Source of the DNA: Candidatus Fermentithermobacillaceae bacterium
GTDB lineage: Bacteria > Bacillota > Sulfobacillia > Fermentithermobacillales > Fermentithermobacillaceae
Length of the DNA: 64,000 nt
Direction of reading: 5' to 3'
Assembly (NCBI GenBank): GCA_012842685.1
Contig: DUSI01000018.1
Coordinates: forward strand, 1-64,000
Shown: piece after piece, positions 46,430 to 56,317 of the stretch
Position numbering within the stretch: position 1 is the stretch's first letter
Layout: each line of letters starts with the position of its first letter
Position numbers and translations under genes: made by a program
The notes under the pieces: generated by a model
What the model was told of the DNA's origin: nothing
The model's input: the letters and a program-made list of their open reading frames with translations, nothing else
The model's database searches: none

Positions 46430-48201
46430 CAGTGACCCTCCTTTCCGAGCTCCATCTCGAGGGCTTTGACCACGTCCTCTTCGGCGAACTGGCTCTCGAA
46501 CAGCCTCCTGTAGAACCCTTCTTCGGCCAGGAGCTCTTCGTGGGTGCCCACCCTGGTGATCCGCCCCTTATCCATGATCACTATCTTGTCGGCGTTCCTC
46601 ACCGTGGAAAGGCGTTTGGCTATGACGATGGACGTGCGCCCGCGCATCACTTCCATGAGGCCTTCCTGGATGAGGTGTTCGGTCTCCGTATCCACGCTCG
46701 AGGTCGCCTCGTCGAGGATCAGGATCTTCGGGTTCACCAGGAGTGCCCTCGCCAGAGCGATCCGCTGCTTCTGACCTCCCGATAGGCCGATGCCCCTCTC
46801 GCCCACCGGGGTCTCGTACTTCTTGGGCAGCTCGTCGATGAACTCTGCCGCCTGGGCCAGGCGGGCCGCCCTTTCGATCTCCTCATCGGTGGCTTCAGGC
46901 TTGCCGAGGGCTATGTTTTCCCTGACCGTCGCCGAGAAGAGGAAATTGTCCTGGAGCACGAGACCTATGGACTGGCGGAGAAACCTCAGATCTAGGTCCT
47001 TGAGGTCGACGCCGTCCAGAGTGATCCGCCCGCCGGTGGGATCAAGGAACCTGGGGATTAGGTTTATGAGCGTGGATTTCCCCGAACCGGTCCCGCCCAC
47101 TATCGCCACCGTCTCGCCCGGGAATATCTCCAGGTTCACGTCCTTTAGGGCTTCTCTGGAGTCGCCCGGGAAGGTGAAACTTACGTTTTCGAACACGATG
47201 TGCCCTTTTATATCGGGGAGGGTGATGGCTCCAGGCTTGTTGGCTATGGAAGGCACGGCGTCCAAGAGCTCAAACAGCCTTGGGGCGGCCGCCAAGGCCT
47301 GCTCCGCCATGTTCACTAGCCAACCCAGCATCCTTATGGGCCAGATGAGGCTCCAGGTGAGCTGGTAGAAGGCGAACAGCACTCCCACGGTGATGCGCCC
47401 AGACATAACCAGGAAGGCGCCGTACCCCAGCATGGAGATGGTGGAGAGGCCCGAGAGGAACTCCAGGACCGGCTGGGCCTTGGCCTCAATCGCCGCCCGG
47501 TCGAGGTTGGCCTGGTACAGGGCGGTGTTTTTCTCACGGAAAACTTCTATCTGGTGGGGTTCCCTGGCAAAGGCCTTAACCACCCTTATCCCCACGACGT
47601 TCTCCTGGAGCATCTCCGTCAGCTTGCCGGTTACTTCCCGCACGTTCTTCCACGCCGGGCGGATGTTACGGTCAAACCAGAAGACCATCCTCAGGAGAAA
47701 CGGGTAGGATGCGCAGGTCATGATCATGAGCCGCCATTCGAGCGTAGCCAGATAAGTCGCGACGATGGAGAACATGATCACCATGTTGACCAGGAGGAGC
47801 GCTCCCCAGCCTATGAAGCTTTGCACCGACTCCACGTCCGATGTGAGGCGGGACATGACCTGGCCCGTCCCCATAGACGAGTAGTAAGAGGGCGGGAGCG
47901 TCTGGAGGTGACTGTGGATCTTCCGCCTCAGGTCATAGGTAACCTTCTGCCCCATAAGCTCAGACGCGTACCACTGGACATAGTTCGTGAGCCCGCGTAT
48001 GAAGTAGACACCTATGTACCACAGGCACAGCTTCACGACGAGCCCCATATCCCTGTGCGGCAGCGCTTCGTCGAGGATCCGCCTTACCAGCATCGCCGGA
48101 GAGATCTCCAGGAGGCTCCCCAGGAGCATGACCAGTACTACGAAGACCGCCAGCGGGATATGAGGCCTGAGGTAACTCAGCAAACGTCTTAAGTTAGCCA
48201 T
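46429..48201 (-). CDS. ABC exporter half-transporter (switch His replaced by Lys, signature LSGGQ)
   Basis: GGTGSGKSTLINL, LSGGQKQRIALARALL, ILILDEATSSVDTETE, IVIAKRLST. Confidence 0.94.
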   Translation of the reverse strand: MANLRRLLSYLRPHIPLAVFVVLVMLLGSLLEISPAMLVRRILDEALPHRDMGLVVKLCLWYIGVYFIRGLTNYVQWYASELMGQKVTYDLRRKIHSHLQTLPPSYYSSMGTGQVMSRLTSDVESVQSFIGWGALLLVNMVIMFSIVATYLATLEWRLMIMTCASYPFLLRMVFWFDRNIRPAWKNVREVTGKLTEMLQENVVGIRVVKAFAREPHQIEVFREKNTALYQANLDRAAIEAKAQPVLEFLSGLSTISMLGYGAFLVMSGRITVGVLFAFYQLTWSLIWPIRMLGWLVNMAEQALAAAPRLFELLDAVPSIANKPGAITLPDIKGHIVFENVSFTFPGDSREALKDVNLEIFPGETVAIVGGTGSGKSTLINLIPRFLDPTGGRITLDGVDLKDLDLRFLRQSIGLVLQDNFLFSATVRENIALGKPEATDEEIERAARLAQAAEFIDELPKKYETPVGERGIGLSGGQKQRIALARALLVNPKILILDEATSSVDTETEHLIQEGLMEVMRGRTSIVIAKRLSTVRNADKIVIMDKGRITRVGTHEELLAEEGFYRRLFESQFAEEDVVKALEMELGKEGH

Positions 48202-48447
48202 AAAAGATGCTCCTTAATGATTGAGAGAAGAGTTTTCAAGCGGGAAACAATACTTGAAGGTATGGAGAGGCTACTTTCCGGTGAGAATGGTTTCAACTCC
48301 CCCGAACGTTCTTAGTGCGCACATCCGTTCAGTACAGTACCACAAGTCACAATCGCTGTACAAGGGTTTTATGTCGCCTGGGAAAGGACTCGCGCCCGGA
48401 AGCGTCGTAAACCACCTAGATGCCGTATCCAGGATTGAGGGGTACCC

Positions 48448-50010
48448 TTGTCGAACGGTAGGAAGGTTTTCGAAGCGACCTTTGTCGTCATGGTTCTTAG
48501 CATACTCTCGAAGGTCCTCGGCTTTGCCCGCGAGCAGATCTTCGCCATGTTTTTCGGCGCCACGGGTGAGCTGGACGCCAAGGTGGCCGCCGAGAAGATA
48601 ACCGCGGCCATCACGGTCTTGTCGGGGCCCGTATCCACCACTTTCTTGCCCGTCTTGTCTGCGTGCGTGGCCAGGGAAGATAGGGAAGGCGCCAGGCGGG
48701 TCACTTCTTCCATAGTCACCCTTTCAGCCTTCCTGATACTCGTTATGGCAGCTTTGGTCATCGTCCCCGCGCCTCACGTGGTCCGCTTGTTTTCTCCCGG
48801 GTTTGGAGAAGAGACCCTTCGGAGCGCGGTGTTCCTCACTCGGGTCCTCCTCCCTTTCATGCTTTTTCCCCTGCTTAGCGCCCTTGGGAAGTCGGTGCTG
48901 AACACCTACGGCAATTTCGGGATCCCGGCCTTCGCTCCGAGCCTCCAGAACATGGTCATCATCGCCGCCGCGGCGCTTTTCGGGCCGGTCTTTGGCATAA
49001 AATCGCTGGCGATCGGGTTTCCCCTTGCCTATGTGGCCGCCTTTCTCATACACGTGCCGGCGTGGAAGAAATCCCCGGCCTGGCCTTCCTTTTCGTTCCA
49101 CTGGGATGAGAACACCAGGAAAGTCCTCCTCATGTCCGTGCCCATCATAATGGGCAGCGTTTTTGCCCAAGTTTACGCGCTCGCCAATTTGAACTTGGCT
49201 TCTCGCCTGCCTGAGGGTTCTGTGGCGGCCTTGAGTTTCGCCGACAGGCTCAGGCAGTTCCCCCTGGGGTTTTTCGCGGTGGCGGTGACCACGGTGCTTT
49301 TCCCCGCCCTCTCAGGCATGTGGGCAAGAGAAGACAAAGAGGGATTCAGCGTCCAGGCGGCAAACGGCATACGTTTTGTTGAGTTCGTGTGCATCCCTTC
49401 CGCGGCGGGGCTCATGGCCCTGGCCGGGCCCATCGTGCGATTGGTCTACGAACGGGGAGCCTTCACCCCCGAGCACACGGCGCTCACGGCGGCAGCCCTC
49501 GTGCCCTTCGCGCCGGGGATAGCCGCCATGGCGGCCCAGTCGGTCATCACCTATGCGTTCTACTCGAGCCAGGAAACCAGAGTGCCGGTTGCCCTGTCTG
49601 TAGGCACTGCCCTCCTCAACATAGCCCTGGACATGCTCCTGATTGGACCGCTTGGGCTGGTGGGCCTGGCCCTCTCCAATTCCGTCGCCGTCACGGCAGG
49701 GGCTCTCGCCGGGCTGTATCTCTTGAAAAGGAGGCTCCCGTCGCTGCCTCTGAGGATTCTGGGGGTCTCTTTGCTGAAGGCGGTCCTCGCGTCCGCGGCT
49801 ATGGCGGTGGCAGCCCGCCTCATCGCCTGGTACACCGGCTTCGCCGCGGGCACCGGCAGCCTCTTCGGGGACGTCCTCGCGGGAGGAGTTTCGATAGCGG
49901 GTGCGGCAGTAATCTATGTGGTTGTGTCCATGGTCCTCCGGAGCGAGGAGGTCGCGATGGTATTCCGGGCCATAAGGTCGAGGCTCAGGATGCGTCGCGC
50001 CCACTCATAG
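48448..50010 (+). CDS. murJ: Lipid II flippase MurJ (MviN family)
   Basis: ILSKVLGFAREQIFAMFFGATGELDA; 14 TM-like pattern; FADRLRQFPLGFFAVAVTTVLFPALS. Confidence 0.93.
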   Translation: MSNGRKVFEATFVVMVLSILSKVLGFAREQIFAMFFGATGELDAKVAAEKITAAITVLSGPVSTTFLPVLSACVAREDREGARRVTSSIVTLSAFLILVMAALVIVPAPHVVRLFSPGFGEETLRSAVFLTRVLLPFMLFPLLSALGKSVLNTYGNFGIPAFAPSLQNMVIIAAAALFGPVFGIKSLAIGFPLAYVAAFLIHVPAWKKSPAWPSFSFHWDENTRKVLLMSVPIIMGSVFAQVYALANLNLASRLPEGSVAALSFADRLRQFPLGFFAVAVTTVLFPALSGMWAREDKEGFSVQAANGIRFVEFVCIPSAAGLMALAGPIVRLVYERGAFTPEHTALTAAALVPFAPGIAAMAAQSVITYAFYSSQETRVPVALSVGTALLNIALDMLLIGPLGLVGLALSNSVAVTAGALAGLYLLKRRLPSLPLRILGVSLLKAVLASAAMAVAARLIAWYTGFAAGTGSLFGDVLAGGVSIAGAAVIYVVVSMVLRSEEVAMVFRAIRSRLRMRRAHS

Positions 50011-50050
50011 TCTCGGCCGTTATTTCTTTCACAGAGAGGAGAGATGAGTC

Positions 50051-52171
50051 GTGAGGAAGATCCAGTCGACGGACCTCCTGGCAATGAAGTGGGTCTCGGG
50101 TCCGGAGATCTCTCCGGACGGGCGGAGCCTCCTCTTCACGATCCGTTCCATCGTAGAAGAGGACAAAGAGAAGAAGTACAAGGCCCACATCTACCTCGCG
50201 AGAGAGGGGAAAGTCAAGCAGTTTACGAGCGGACCCAAGGGCGATACCTCCCCCAGGTGGTCTCCCGCCGGAGATAGGGTAGTGTTCATGTCCGAAAGGG
50301 GCAAAGACCGCTCCCAGTTCTACTTGATCTCCATGGATGGCGGAGAAGCCGTGCAGCTCTCAAACCGCAAGGAAGGCGTCGGCGAACCTGTGTGGTCTCC
50401 CGACGGCAAGAAAATCGCCTTTGCCGCGGTGGAGCCCGAGCCCAAAACGGATGGGGAAGATAAAGATTCAAGAGAAAAGAGCGACGTAAGGGTCATCACC
50501 AAGATGCGCTACAAGCTGAACGGCCGCGGCTTCCTGCCCGACAGGCCCACCCAGATATACGTCCTGGACGTGGAGACGGGGCAGATCAAACAGGTAACAT
50601 CAGGTCCTTACGATTGCCGCGAGCCCGAGTGGTCTCCCGACGGGAAACACATCGCCTTCGTCTCTGCGAGGTTCGAGGGACACGAGTTTTCGTCGATCCG
50701 CGACATCTACATCGTGCCGGCGGAAGGCGGCGAGATGCGCAAAGTGACGTCGTCCGATGTGGTCCTCGGCGCGCCCAGCTTCTCGCCCGACGGCAAGTGG
50801 ATAGCCTTCTACGGCCACGATAACTCCTTTAGGGGCGCCACCGTCACGGGTGTGTGCGTGGTGCCGGCCCATGGCGGTCCGGTCACCTTCCTCACCAAGG
50901 AAAAGGAACTCGAGGTGGGCGGCGTCCCCGGCGGCGACATGGGCGCGAGTCCGGGAACCAGGCCTACTTGGTCGGCTGACTCAAACTGGATATATTTCAG
51001 CGCCCTCCACTGGGGGAGGACTCACCTTTACAAGGTGAATAGGGAAACCAAAGAACTGGTCCAGCTAACTTCGGGCGACTGCAGCGTCCTCGGCTGGAAG
51101 AAGGCGGCAGGAGACGACACCATAGCGGTCCACCTTGGGTCTCCATGCCTCATTGGAGACATGTTCATCCTCGACCCCCATGGCCCCAGCGATGATTCCC
51201 CGTGGAAGGACTATCCCGTCCAGGAAGGCTCTGAGAGGGACGCGCTCCGCGTCGTGGAGCCTTACGTCGTGAGGCGGGTAACTCGCGTGAACGACGAACT
51301 TTTGTCACAGGTGCAGCTCAGCTGGCCCGAAGAATTCACCGTGGAAAGCACCGGCGGGACAAAGGTCCAGGGCTGGCTCATGAAGCCCGTGGGGATGAAG
51401 GAAGGGCGGCGCTACCCCGTGCTCCTCGAGATCCACGGTGGTCCCCACGCGGCCTACGGCTACGTCTTCCACCACGAGTTCCAGCTCCTGGCGGCCAGGG
51501 GATACGGTGTGGTCTTCAGTAACCCGAGGGGCAGCGTCGGGCACGGCCAGGAGTTCGTCGCGGCCATAAGACACGACTGGGGCGGCGTGGACTACCAAGA
51601 CCTGATGGCCGTCACCGACTACGCGGCGACGCAGCCCTGGGTAGACAAGGACCGCATGGGGGTCTTGGGCGGCAGCTACGGGGGCTATATGACCAACTGG
51701 ATCGTCACCCAGACAGACCGGTTCAAGGCGGCCGTTACCATGCGGAGCACCTGCAACCGCCTGAGCCAGTTTGGGGCCTCCGATGCCGCTTTCACGAACG
51801 GCGAGTTCGAGTTCGACGGCGATCCCTGGGACAATCCCGATGCCTACCTCAGGGTTTCGCCGCTCATGTACGTGAGGAACGTACGGACGCCCATAATGAT
51901 CATCCACAGCGAAGAAGACCTCCGCTGCCCGATGGAACAGGCGGAAGAGTGGTATGTGGCCCTCAAGAAGACGGGTAAGACCGTGGTTTTTGTGAGGTTC
52001 CCGGGAGAGAACCACGAGCTTTCTCGCTCGGGCAAACCCAAACACAGGATCGAGCGGCTTGAGTTCATCCTGGCGTGGATGGACCGCTATCTTGCCCCTA
52101 AGGAAGAAGATTACGAGGGCGGGTTCACGAAACCTGAAAAACCCATAGTGAAACTGCCCGAAGTCGTATAG
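50051..52171 (+). CDS. S9 family (prolyl oligopeptidase/acylaminoacyl-peptidase-like) peptidase
   Basis: TolB-like beta-propeller repeats (SPDGKKIAFAAVEPE, SPDGKHIAFVSARFEG); GVLGGSYGGYMTNWIVTQTDRFKAAVT; C-terminal EDLRCPMEQAEEWYVALKKTGK...GENHELSRSG. Confidence 0.94.
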   Translation: MRKIQSTDLLAMKWVSGPEISPDGRSLLFTIRSIVEEDKEKKYKAHIYLAREGKVKQFTSGPKGDTSPRWSPAGDRVVFMSERGKDRSQFYLISMDGGEAVQLSNRKEGVGEPVWSPDGKKIAFAAVEPEPKTDGEDKDSREKSDVRVITKMRYKLNGRGFLPDRPTQIYVLDVETGQIKQVTSGPYDCREPEWSPDGKHIAFVSARFEGHEFSSIRDIYIVPAEGGEMRKVTSSDVVLGAPSFSPDGKWIAFYGHDNSFRGATVTGVCVVPAHGGPVTFLTKEKELEVGGVPGGDMGASPGTRPTWSADSNWIYFSALHWGRTHLYKVNRETKELVQLTSGDCSVLGWKKAAGDDTIAVHLGSPCLIGDMFILDPHGPSDDSPWKDYPVQEGSERDALRVVEPYVVRRVTRVNDELLSQVQLSWPEEFTVESTGGTKVQGWLMKPVGMKEGRRYPVLLEIHGGPHAAYGYVFHHEFQLLAARGYGVVFSNPRGSVGHGQEFVAAIRHDWGGVDYQDLMAVTDYAATQPWVDKDRMGVLGGSYGGYMTNWIVTQTDRFKAAVTMRSTCNRLSQFGASDAAFTNGEFEFDGDPWDNPDAYLRVSPLMYVRNVRTPIMIIHSEEDLRCPMEQAEEWYVALKKTGKTVVFVRFPGENHELSRSGKPKHRIERLEFILAWMDRYLAPKEEDYEGGFTKPEKPIVKLPEVV

Positions 52172-52174
52172 GCG

Positions 52175-52882
52175 GTGGGGCTCTTGCCTAGGAAAGGGAG
52201 CCATACCGGCAGCTATATCTGGAGCTACCACGCTGAGACTCCCAGCGAGGCGAAACTGAGGGAGGGGCTCAGGAAGGCGGGCATACGCTTTGCCCAAGAG
52301 GTGCCGGTCAAGGGCTTCACGGTGGATTTCCTGATAGACGAATGGCTCGTCGTGGAAGTGGACGGCGAAAGCCACCTCGCCAAAGACAGGAGAGAAAAGG
52401 ACGCCTCGAGGCAGAAGGCCATAGAGGCCATGGGCTTTACGGTGATGAGGATCCCCGCGGGGGACCTCAGGACTCAGGGCGGTCTCAAGCGGTGGGTTGG
52501 GCGCATCGAGGAGCAGGTCCGCCGGGGGCCGCCCTACAAGAACCCCGACAAGTCGCCCAACCAGGAGTACCTCCGCCAGCTGGAGGAGGTAAGGAAGGCC
52601 CTCAGGCTTGGGGAACTGGAGAGGGAAAAGCGGGAGCGCCTGGCCTATGGCCCGAGGAAGGGAAGTCCGGATGGGGCTCCCGGAACAGGTGAAACGATGG
52701 AAGATTATTTTGGATCGAAGGCCGAAGACTTCGGGGCTTTGCTGGAGGACTACGACTGGAGCCGGACGGAAGACATGCGCAGGGCCAAGGAAGACGATGA
52801 CGGCGCTGCGAATTCCCGGAGAGAAGGCCCGCGAGGACCTTCGAGGTCCCGCACCGGGCGGCGTGGGCCCCACAGGAGATAA
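52175..52882 (+). CDS. DUF559-type (very-short-patch-repair/restriction-like nuclease fold) protein
   Basis: TPSEAKLREGLRKAGIRFAQEVPVKGFTVDFLIDEWLVVEVDGESHLAKDRREKDASRQKAIEAMGFTVMRIP, with a charged C-terminal tail. Confidence 0.8.
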   Translation: MGLLPRKGSHTGSYIWSYHAETPSEAKLREGLRKAGIRFAQEVPVKGFTVDFLIDEWLVVEVDGESHLAKDRREKDASRQKAIEAMGFTVMRIPAGDLRTQGGLKRWVGRIEEQVRRGPPYKNPDKSPNQEYLRQLEEVRKALRLGELEREKRERLAYGPRKGSPDGAPGTGETMEDYFGSKAEDFGALLEDYDWSRTEDMRRAKEDDDGAANSRREGPRGPSRSRTGRRGPHRR

Positions 52883-52912
52883 CTCGAATCGCGAGGGACG
52901 GGAGGGGATTGC

Positions 52913-53236
52913 TTGTTGATCCTGGCTGTTATCTTCCTTCTGCTGATAGTCATCTTTGCGGTGCAAAACGCCCAGATCGTCCCGATCACGTTCATGGCGT
53001 GGTCGCTTGATCTGAATTTGGCCCTCGTGGTGCTGGGCTCGGCGTCCATCGGAGTGATAGTGGGCGTCCTTTGGTCCTGGCTCAGGGGGATGCAAACCAG
53101 GGGACGTATCAGAGAACTTGAGCGCCAGCTGGAAGCCGCACGGGAGAAGAACGCCACTCTGGAACGGGCAATGAACGAACTCATGAACCACAGAGCGAAA
53201 AGTGAATCAGAGGGCGAAGCGCGCGGCCAGCTCTAG
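52913..53236 (+). CDS. LapA family (DUF1049) membrane protein
   Basis: ILAVIFLLLIVIFAVQNAQIVPITFMAWSLDLNLALVVLGSASIGVIVGVL followed by a coiled coil. Confidence 0.87.
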   Translation: MLILAVIFLLLIVIFAVQNAQIVPITFMAWSLDLNLALVVLGSASIGVIVGVLWSWLRGMQTRGRIRELERQLEAAREKNATLERAMNELMNHRAKSESEGEARGQL

Positions 53237-55718
53237 GGGCCTCCCCAGGTACGACGAGTGGCGCCTCCCAGACCCGGTGGACCCGGCCTTGGCCGAGAGT
53301 CTCGCCGGGAGACTCCCCGTGCATTCATCCGTCTTGCCCGTCGTCGTAAAGCGCTGCGCCGGGGATCCGGAAAAGGCCAGACACCTCTTATTCCCCGCGG
53401 AGATCGAGATGCCGGACCCGAGGGTCTTGCCTGGGGTCGAAGCCGCCGTGAGGAGGCTCATCCAGGCAATAACCCGGGATGAGCGGATCGTGGTTTACTC
53501 CGATTACGACGCAGACGGAGTCACGGGCGCGGCCATCATGAAAGAAGCCCTGGATTTCGCGGGAGCGAAGCGCGTCGCGGTGTACTTTCCTTCCCGTTTC
53601 CAAGAAGGATACGGTTTTCACGCGTCGTCGGTGGAGCAGATTGTCTCCGAGGGACCTTGCCTTTTCGTCACCACAGACTGCGGGATAACCGGGGTCGAGG
53701 GCTGCCGGCAGGCGGCGCTCCTTGGAAGCCACGTCATCGTGACCGACCACCATTTACCCGGACAGCGCCTCCCGGATGCCCTCAGCATAATAGACCCCCA
53801 CCTGCCCGAGTGGGCCGGTCTTGGCCTCTGGGACCTCACGGGGGCGGGAGTCGCCTACCTCCTGGCGTGCGCGCTTTTCATCAAGGCAGGCGTGGAAAAG
53901 GCGGTGCCCCATGACTGGGCCCACGACCTCCTCACCCTGTCCATCGCGGGGGACGGATATCCGGTCGTGGGGATCAACAGGTACTGGGTAACGTCGGGCC
54001 TTTCTTCCCTGGTGCGTACCCGTAGGCCGGGGATAGCCGCGCTCCTTCAGGTTGCCGGGATATGGGGAGAGGGCGCCCAGAAAAGGACCATTTCTTTCGA
54101 GCGGGATGTCACCTTCGGGCTCGTGCCGAGGCTCAACGCCGCCGGCAGGCTTGAGGACGCGCGGTCTGCCTTCCGAGTCCTCGTCGAGAAAGATCCGGAA
54201 GAGGCCATGTGCCTTGCCATCCACTTGGACAAGCTGAACAGGGAAAGGCGGGCCATGGAAGAAGCCATCCTGGGCTCTTGTGCCTCTGAACTCGAGCGGG
54301 ATGAAGGGAACTCGTTCGCCGTGTGCCTTTCCGGGAGCGACTGGCACGAAGGGGTTATCGGGATCGTAGCGTCGAAGCTCAAGGAAGACGTGGGCCTCCC
54401 GGTGGTCCTCGCGGCGGGTACCGGAGATGTCTTAAGAGGCAGCGTAAGGGGGATACCCGGTTTCAACGTGGTCGAAGCCCTGACAAAGTGCGGGGAATTC
54501 TTGGTGGCCTTCGGTGGGCACGAAGGGGCCGGAGGATTCAGCGTCCGGCGTGAGGCCCTAGGGGAGTTCTTCTCCAGGTTCAAAGAGGTGTCCGCCGAGC
54601 TCCTTTCTTCTTCTGTCCTTTCGGTTCCCCTGGACGTGGACGGGGTCTTGGATGTCAGGGAGGCGTCTGAGGAAACCCTCAAAGCCCTCATGGCCCTGGA
54701 GCCTTTCGGGCAGGGGAACGAGATCCCCATCATGGCGTGCCTCGATTGCTCCATCGAAGATATCGCCGTGATGGGGAAGTCGGGCGACCACCTCAAACTG
54801 AGGCTTTCAAAGGATGGAGCCAGCAGGGAGTTCATCTGGTTCGGGATGGGAAGCCTGGCTCGGACCGTGGCGCTCATGGGCCGGGTGGACGTCGCCTTTG
54901 TCCCTTACCGGAACGTGTACCTGGGAGAGGAACGGTTTTCCGCCCTCGTGAGGGACATGAGGCCTTCGTGGGCGGAATCGGGGAAAGGCTACGATGAACT
55001 CGTGCGGGATGTGGAGGCAGCCGCGTCATCGGGGCGGAGCTCCATCGTCTACACGTGGAGCCACCATGCTGCTCGCTCCATCTGGACCGCCTTCCGGAAG
55101 GCCGGGCTCAAGGCTGCCCTCCACCTGGAAGGGTATTCTCCCGTGGAATCCCACGAGGCAAATCTCGCGCTTTCCACGCAAGGCGGGGTAGCGGTTTCGA
55201 CCGCGCCGTGGGAGCTCCAGATGTCCGCATGGGCGGGAGGAATAGAGGTGTTTGTCGCCCACGAGCCGTTTGCCGTAGGAAGCGCGAAAAAGCTCAGGGA
55301 TTTTTGCGCGAGCTGCGGAGCCTCTTGGGCCGGAAGGCCTGAGCTCGCCGAAAGCTCGATGAGTTGGCTCTCATGGACTTATCCGGAAAAGGAAAGTGTA
55401 CAATTGGTGTGGAAAAGCCTTAAGGAGTGCTCAAGCAACGACTCTGTGCCTTACGTTTGTTTGGACGACGTTCGCCGGGAGGTCATGGATGGTTTGGGAT
55501 ATGGTTCCCGCCTCCCCGGCGCGTTTGAGGGCGGGCGGCTCCTTATAGAGAAGGTGCTCTCCATCCTAGAGGAGATGGGCAGCGTCGAGCACGATTGCTC
55601 GCGGCGGGTGCCTTCGCTCAGGTTGCGCGCCGGCGGCAAGTTCCACCTGGCCTCATCGCCCACATACGTGGAAGGCAAGAGGGTTTGGCAGGGAACCTTG
55701 AAGGCGCCGACTCAGTAG
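53202..55718 (+). CDS. recJ: Single-stranded-DNA-specific exonuclease RecJ
   Basis: DHH motifs (IVVYSDYDADGVTGAAIM; VTDHHLPGQRLPDALSIIDPH), DHHA1 (AFGGHEGAGGFSV). Confidence 0.94.
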   Translation: MNQRAKRAASSRGLPRYDEWRLPDPVDPALAESLAGRLPVHSSVLPVVVKRCAGDPEKARHLLFPAEIEMPDPRVLPGVEAAVRRLIQAITRDERIVVYSDYDADGVTGAAIMKEALDFAGAKRVAVYFPSRFQEGYGFHASSVEQIVSEGPCLFVTTDCGITGVEGCRQAALLGSHVIVTDHHLPGQRLPDALSIIDPHLPEWAGLGLWDLTGAGVAYLLACALFIKAGVEKAVPHDWAHDLLTLSIAGDGYPVVGINRYWVTSGLSSLVRTRRPGIAALLQVAGIWGEGAQKRTISFERDVTFGLVPRLNAAGRLEDARSAFRVLVEKDPEEAMCLAIHLDKLNRERRAMEEAILGSCASELERDEGNSFAVCLSGSDWHEGVIGIVASKLKEDVGLPVVLAAGTGDVLRGSVRGIPGFNVVEALTKCGEFLVAFGGHEGAGGFSVRREALGEFFSRFKEVSAELLSSSVLSVPLDVDGVLDVREASEETLKALMALEPFGQGNEIPIMACLDCSIEDIAVMGKSGDHLKLRLSKDGASREFIWFGMGSLARTVALMGRVDVAFVPYRNVYLGEERFSALVRDMRPSWAESGKGYDELVRDVEAAASSGRSSIVYTWSHHAARSIWTAFRKAGLKAALHLEGYSPVESHEANLALSTQGGVAVSTAPWELQMSAWAGGIEVFVAHEPFAVGSAKKLRDFCASCGASWAGRPELAESSMSWLSWTYPEKESVQLVWKSLKECSSNDSVPYVCLDDVRREVMDGLGYGSRLPGAFEGGRLLIEKVLSILEEMGSVEHDCSRRVPSLRLRAGGKFHLASSPTYVEGKRVWQGTLKAPTQ

Positions 55719-55732
55719 TGGGGGGACAGCTC

Positions 55733-56269
55733 ATGGATGTTGCTCTTGAACTCGGAAGAAAGCTGAGAGTTATACCTGACTTCCCTGTAAAGGGGATCAG
55801 TTTTAAGGACATCACACCTATCCTCGGGGACGCGCGTCTCTTCCGGATGGGGATCGACGCTTTGAAGGCCGAGTGCGAGAAGGTAGATTTCGACATGATA
55901 GTGGCGCCCGAATCCCGAGGTTTCATAGTGGCGAGCGCCCTGTCCTACGCGATGGGCAAGCCGTTCGCTCCCGTCAGGAAAAAGGGAAAGCTGCCGTGGA
56001 GCACCATCCAGGCCGAGTACCAGCTCGAGTACGGCGTTGACATCCTTGAAATGCACGAAGACGCGGTGAAGCCCGGACAAAAAGTGCTGGTTATTGACGA
56101 TCTTCTCGCCACGGGCGGTACCACGAGCGTGTGCATCGACATGGTGGAGCGTTTGGGAGGAACTGTCGTAGCGACCGCGTTTCTTATCGAATTGACTTAC
56201 CTACCCGGCAGGGCTAATCTTGAGGGAAAGGGCTACAAAGTTCTCTCGGTCCTTAAGCTGAAGGAGTAG
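55733..56269 (+). CDS. apt: Adenine phosphoribosyltransferase
   Basis: IPDFPVKGISFKDITPILGD; APESRGFIVASAL; VLVIDDLLATGGTTSVCIDMVERLGG. Start at the ATG at 55733. Confidence 0.95.
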   Translation: MDVALELGRKLRVIPDFPVKGISFKDITPILGDARLFRMGIDALKAECEKVDFDMIVAPESRGFIVASALSYAMGKPFAPVRKKGKLPWSTIQAEYQLEYGVDILEMHEDAVKPGQKVLVIDDLLATGGTTSVCIDMVERLGGTVVATAFLIELTYLPGRANLEGKGYKVLSVLKLKE

Positions 56270-56317
56270 CGTTCGACCCTGGCCCTCTAGTTACCGGATT
56301 CTGAGAAGCGACATCAG

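Noticed and set aside
51305-53191. 628-aa minus-strand ORF opposite the S9 peptidase, DUF559 and LapA genes
   Set aside because: It spans several well-supported plus-strand genes, has a low-complexity Pro/Arg/His-rich composition and no motif. Likely an antisense artefact of GC-rich codon bias.
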